Shown: in pieces, positions 14,737 to 16,970 of the stretch
Layout: each line of letters starts with the position of its first letter
Numbering within the stretch: the first letter of the stretch is position 1
Position numbers and translations under genes: made by a program
Notes under the pieces: generated by a model
The model's input: only the letters and a program-made list of their open reading frames with translations
Database searches by the model: none
What the model was told of the DNA's origin: nothing
Assembly (NCBI GenBank): GCA_963524305.1
Contig: CAURGH010000033.1
Coordinates: forward strand, 1 to 16,970
DNA: 16,970 bases
Origin: JABCPH02 sp963524305
Lineage (GTDB): Bacteria > Fusobacteriota > Fusobacteriia > Fusobacteriales > Leptotrichiaceae
Reading direction: 5' to 3'

Positions 14737-15783
14737 TTACAAATATTTTCCTAACTCTTTTTTATAATCTAATTCATTTATATCTTCATTATATTCAATT
14801 AAAATATTATTTTTAGTTCTATTTATTCCCCATTTTTCAACTTTTTCTTCATCATAAAATGCTATTATCTTTTTATCCAATCCTTCTGCTATATGAACTA
14901 TCGAAGTATCTGGAGAAATTATTAAATCACATCTTTTTATTATTGAAATCGCTTCCATTATACTTTCTGTTTTTTTATAGAAAATATTTTTATCTTGTAT
15001 TTCTGACATTATCTCTTCCAATATTTTTCTATCTCTTGGAGAATCTAAAATTATAGTTTTATATTCCTTTTTTCTTAATAATTCTAATATTTTTAATATA
15101 TTCTCTTTATTAATTTTTCTTCCTTTTGAATATCCAAAAAAATTAATTGCTATTACATTACTTCCCAATTTTTTGTCCTCAAAATACTTTTCTATTTCCT
15201 TTTCATATTCCAATGAAATTGGTACTTCATATTTAGAATTAAAATCTGTAATTCCTAATTTTTTCAATATCTCTTTATAATTTTCTATCATTTTATTATT
15301 ATTTTTTTCTATTTTTATATTAAAAATATTGAAATCTTCCTTATCGTATCCTATATTCACTTCAGCCTTCATACTTTTCACAAACCAAAATTCTTTATAT
15401 TTCATATGCTCTGTTAAATCAACTAAAACATCATATTTATTTTTTTTCAATTTTTTTATCATTTTCAACATTTGAAAAGTATTTTTTCTCTTATACACAT
15501 AAACATTATCTATATTTTTATTTGTTTCTAAAAGTTTTTTTATTGAAATATCACTAACTATATCAATAATTATATCTGGATTATTTTTCTTTAGTTCTTT
15601 AAATACAAAAGAACTAATTATATAATCTCCTATTTTCCCATCTATTCTCATAAATAGTATTCTTTTTATATCTTTATAATTTATATTTATATTTTTTCTC
15701 TTTTCATCCAACAATTTATTTATAAAAAAATCTCTATTATCCTTTAATTTATTTCTCAAAGGTTTATAAAATTTCCAATTCAT
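14737..15783 (-). CDS. GT9 family glycosyltransferase (heptosyltransferase-like)
   Basis: A 348-residue GT-B enzyme of the ADP-heptose:LPS heptosyltransferase type. The N-terminal half has ILFMRIDGKIGDYIISS (residues 42-58), the counterpart of the family's R-x-x-x-x-GD signature, and the C-terminal half has CDLIISPDTSIVHIAEGL (285-302), the donor-site D-T-x-x-x-H-x-A motif. Members add heptose or another sugar to the LPS inner core at the cytoplasmic membrane face. The enzyme carries an extra basic stretch of about 40 residues before the first domain. No heptose biosynthesis genes are in the window, so the donor is uncertain. It starts 22 nt after the GT2 gene and ends 48 nt before the fusion gene. 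Its base composition is much poorer in GC than the downstream transferases. Confidence 0.85.
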   Translation of the reverse strand: MNWKFYKPLRNKLKDNRDFFINKLLDEKRKNININYKDIKRILFMRIDGKIGDYIISSFVFKELKKNNPDIIIDIVSDISIKKLLETNKNIDNVYVYKRKNTFQMLKMIKKLKKNKYDVLVDLTEHMKYKEFWFVKSMKAEVNIGYDKEDFNIFNIKIEKNNNKMIENYKEILKKLGITDFNSKYEVPISLEYEKEIEKYFEDKKLGSNVIAINFFGYSKGRKINKENILKILELLRKKEYKTIILDSPRDRKILEEIMSEIQDKNIFYKKTESIMEAISIIKRCDLIISPDTSIVHIAEGLDKKIIAFYDEEKVEKWGINRTKNNILIEYNEDINELDYKKELGKYL

Positions 15784-15805
15784 CCTTCTATCTTCCTATC
15801 TTTTA

Positions 15806-16813
15806 TTATTTTTTCTTTTTTATTAATTCTTTTATAAAAAAATATTTTCCTAAAAAATATAATAAATAAAAATTAATATTTTCAAAATTTTTAGCATGTG
15901 TATATTTCAATGTCTCTCTAAAATCTTTTTTAAATTCTTTATGTATTTTATAAAATAAATCTATTCGATCACATTCAATTGCTCTTTTCATCGCATTTTT
16001 ATAAAATCTTTTTGTTCTATAAAATACCAATGCTTTTATTAGTTCATCTTTTTCTGTTTTATATTTTTGAACTAAGTACTTACAATTTTCAAAAACATCT
16101 TCAGTTTGCTTATCATATGAAGTTGTTAAAGTACTTCCTTCTCTTGCTAAATATACCCCAAATATATCATCAACTATTTTTATTTTTTGTGCTTTACTTA
16201 AAATATTAATTAGAAACAATTCGTCTTCATGAGTTCCTATTTCCTCTATAAATTCTATATTATTTTTTTCTAGAAATTCTTTTTTGTATAAATAAATTCC
16301 AACTCTTACACTTAAAAATTTATGCTCAATACCTTTTTTAAAATATTCTCTACCAGTTAATATTTCCCCTGTTAATTCTTTAGGCGTTCTTGCATCTGCA
16401 CCAACCCATGTTTTACCACTATTCTCATCATATCTAGTTTCTTTTCCAACAATTATATCAACATCTGTATTTTTTTCTATATTCTCTTTCAACATTTTTT
16501 TAAATGATTCTGTTTCTACCCAATCATCACTATCTAAAAAAAATATAAATTCTCCTTTTGATTCCCTCAATCCAACATTCCTTGTTTTGGAAATTCCCTT
16601 ATTCTCTTGATTTATTATTATTATATTTTCACTTTCATGCTCATTTTTAAATTTTTTTATAATTTCCAACGAATTATCTGAACTTCCATCATTGATCACT
16701 ATTATTTCATTCGCTATTTCTAAATCACATAATGATCCCAAGCATTTTTCTATATACTTCTCTACATTATATACAGGAATTACTACACTAAGTTTTACTT
16801 CTTTATTTCCCAT
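15806..16813 (-). CDS. GT2 glycosyltransferase, first gene of the glycan operon
   Basis: A 335-residue GT-A transferase typical of LOS, capsule and exopolysaccharide clusters. Motifs are LSVVIPVYNVEKYIEKCL (residues 8-25), INDGSSDNS (40-48), NKGISKTRNVGL (71-82), the metal-binding FLDSDDW (92-98) and a catalytic-base region HEDELFL (195-201). The C-terminal 120 residues are basic and helical, a frequent membrane-association feature in this group. The sugar cannot be predicted. The start ATG has AGAAAGG 7 nt upstream and lies about 50 nt after the extended -10 promoter. It precedes the GT9 gene by 22 nt and shares its very low GC, so the two could have arrived together, separately from the following genes. 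Confidence 0.9.
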   Translation of the reverse strand: MGNKEVKLSVVIPVYNVEKYIEKCLGSLCDLEIANEIIVINDGSSDNSLEIIKKFKNEHESENIIIINQENKGISKTRNVGLRESKGEFIFFLDSDDWVETESFKKMLKENIEKNTDVDIIVGKETRYDENSGKTWVGADARTPKELTGEILTGREYFKKGIEHKFLSVRVGIYLYKKEFLEKNNIEFIEEIGTHEDELFLINILSKAQKIKIVDDIFGVYLAREGSTLTTSYDKQTEDVFENCKYLVQKYKTEKDELIKALVFYRTKRFYKNAMKRAIECDRIDLFYKIHKEFKKDFRETLKYTHAKNFENINFYLLYFLGKYFFIKELIKKKK

Positions 16814-16861
16814 TGTTATACCTTTCTCTTTGTCATTCTATTTATAATTTTTTCTTTACAT

Positions 16862-16870
16862 ATTATATCA
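16862..16870 (-). promoter_or_regulatory. extended -10 promoter of the glycan operon
   Basis: On the minus strand the 9-mer TGATATAAT (TGN plus consensus TATAAT) lies about 48 nt before the first glycosyltransferase start codon. The -35 region is A/T-only without a recognisable hexamer. It is identical to the element before mfd at 6584-6592. Confidence 0.55.
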
Positions 16871-16907
16871 TAAATCACATTAATTTATTTATATTTTTTC
16901 TATTTTA

Positions 16908-16916
16908 TGATAAAAT
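16908..16916 (+). promoter_or_regulatory. possible plus-strand extended -10 promoter facing the terminal hairpin element
   Basis: TGATAAAAT on the plus strand is an extended -10 with one departure from consensus. TTTATA (16888-16893) lies 17 bases upstream as a weak -35. A transcript would begin near 16923, just before the folded element that starts at 16931. It is divergent from, and back-to-back with, the glycan operon promoter. Confidence 0.3.
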
Positions 16917-16930
16917 TTAACAAAAAGATA

Positions 16931-16970
16931 GCAAGAAGTCTCCGACTTCTATAAGTGGGAGATGAATTGC
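16931..16970 (+). repeat. 40-nt folded element resembling an IS200/IS605 end or TnpB RNA scaffold
   Basis: GCAA (16931-16934) and TTGC (16967-16970) close an imperfect palindrome containing TCTCC/GGAGA (16939-16943 with 16958-16962) and ACTT/AAGT around a CTAT loop. A competing perfect hairpin, AGAAGT/ACTTCT (16934-16939 with 16945-16950), uses the same bases. From memory this style of sequence, ending GATGAATTGC, accompanies IS200/IS605-type tnpB elements in low-GC bacteria; I cannot check it. No transposase frame is visible to its left, so it is either a solo end or the edge of an element lying to the right. Confidence 0.45.

Overview
The window is very AT-rich, and every convincing gene lies on the minus strand, so transcription runs from right to left. 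An MsbA-type flippase, a lipooligosaccharide-type glycosyltransferase cluster, and low-GC genes related to Firmicutes ones (spoVG, rqcP, mfd) together point to a diderm Fusobacteriota member, most likely a Leptotrichia relative. That assignment is inference from gene content and composition, not from a marker gene.

Right block (about 16970 down to 8472): a surface-glycan operon. In transcription order it holds a classical GT2 glycosyltransferase, a GT9 (heptosyltransferase-like) enzyme, a bifunctional GT2-GT2 fusion, a small GT2 enzyme overlapping the fusion by 8 bp, a membrane-anchored NodB-type polysaccharide deacetylase, a GT52 (LOS sialyltransferase family) enzyme and an MsbA-like ABC exporter. 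An extended -10 promoter sits just upstream of the first gene. At the extreme right edge is a 40-nt folded element that resembles an IS200/IS605 end or TnpB-associated RNA scaffold, with its own possible plus-strand promoter. The glycosyltransferases would build an outer-core or O-glycan, the deacetylase would trim an N-acetyl group, the GT52 enzyme would cap the chain, and the exporter would flip the lipid-linked product.

Middle (8391 to 6729): a secreted or anchored low-complexity protein (Lys/Ala, then Gln/Pro, then Ser-rich) followed 19 nt later by an orphan RnfD-like membrane protein that appears to lack the covalent FMN-attachment motif. A GC-containing hairpin with a T7 tract ends this unit.

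Left block (6542 to 213): housekeeping genes in the order mfd, ppiC-like lipoprotein, AsmA-like anchored coiled-coil protein, rqcP, spoVG. A strong terminator follows the ppiC gene. The ppiC-like protein has lost the recognisable parvulin catalytic residues. The spoVG leader is bracketed by a perfect 15-bp inverted repeat, one arm of which carries the spoVG ribosome binding site; it is either a candidate invertible promoter segment or an RNA switch that silences read-through message. At the left edge a near-consensus promoter fires out of the window.

No CRISPR array, tRNA, rRNA or intact transposase gene is visible, and no gene-free stretch exceeds 300 bases.
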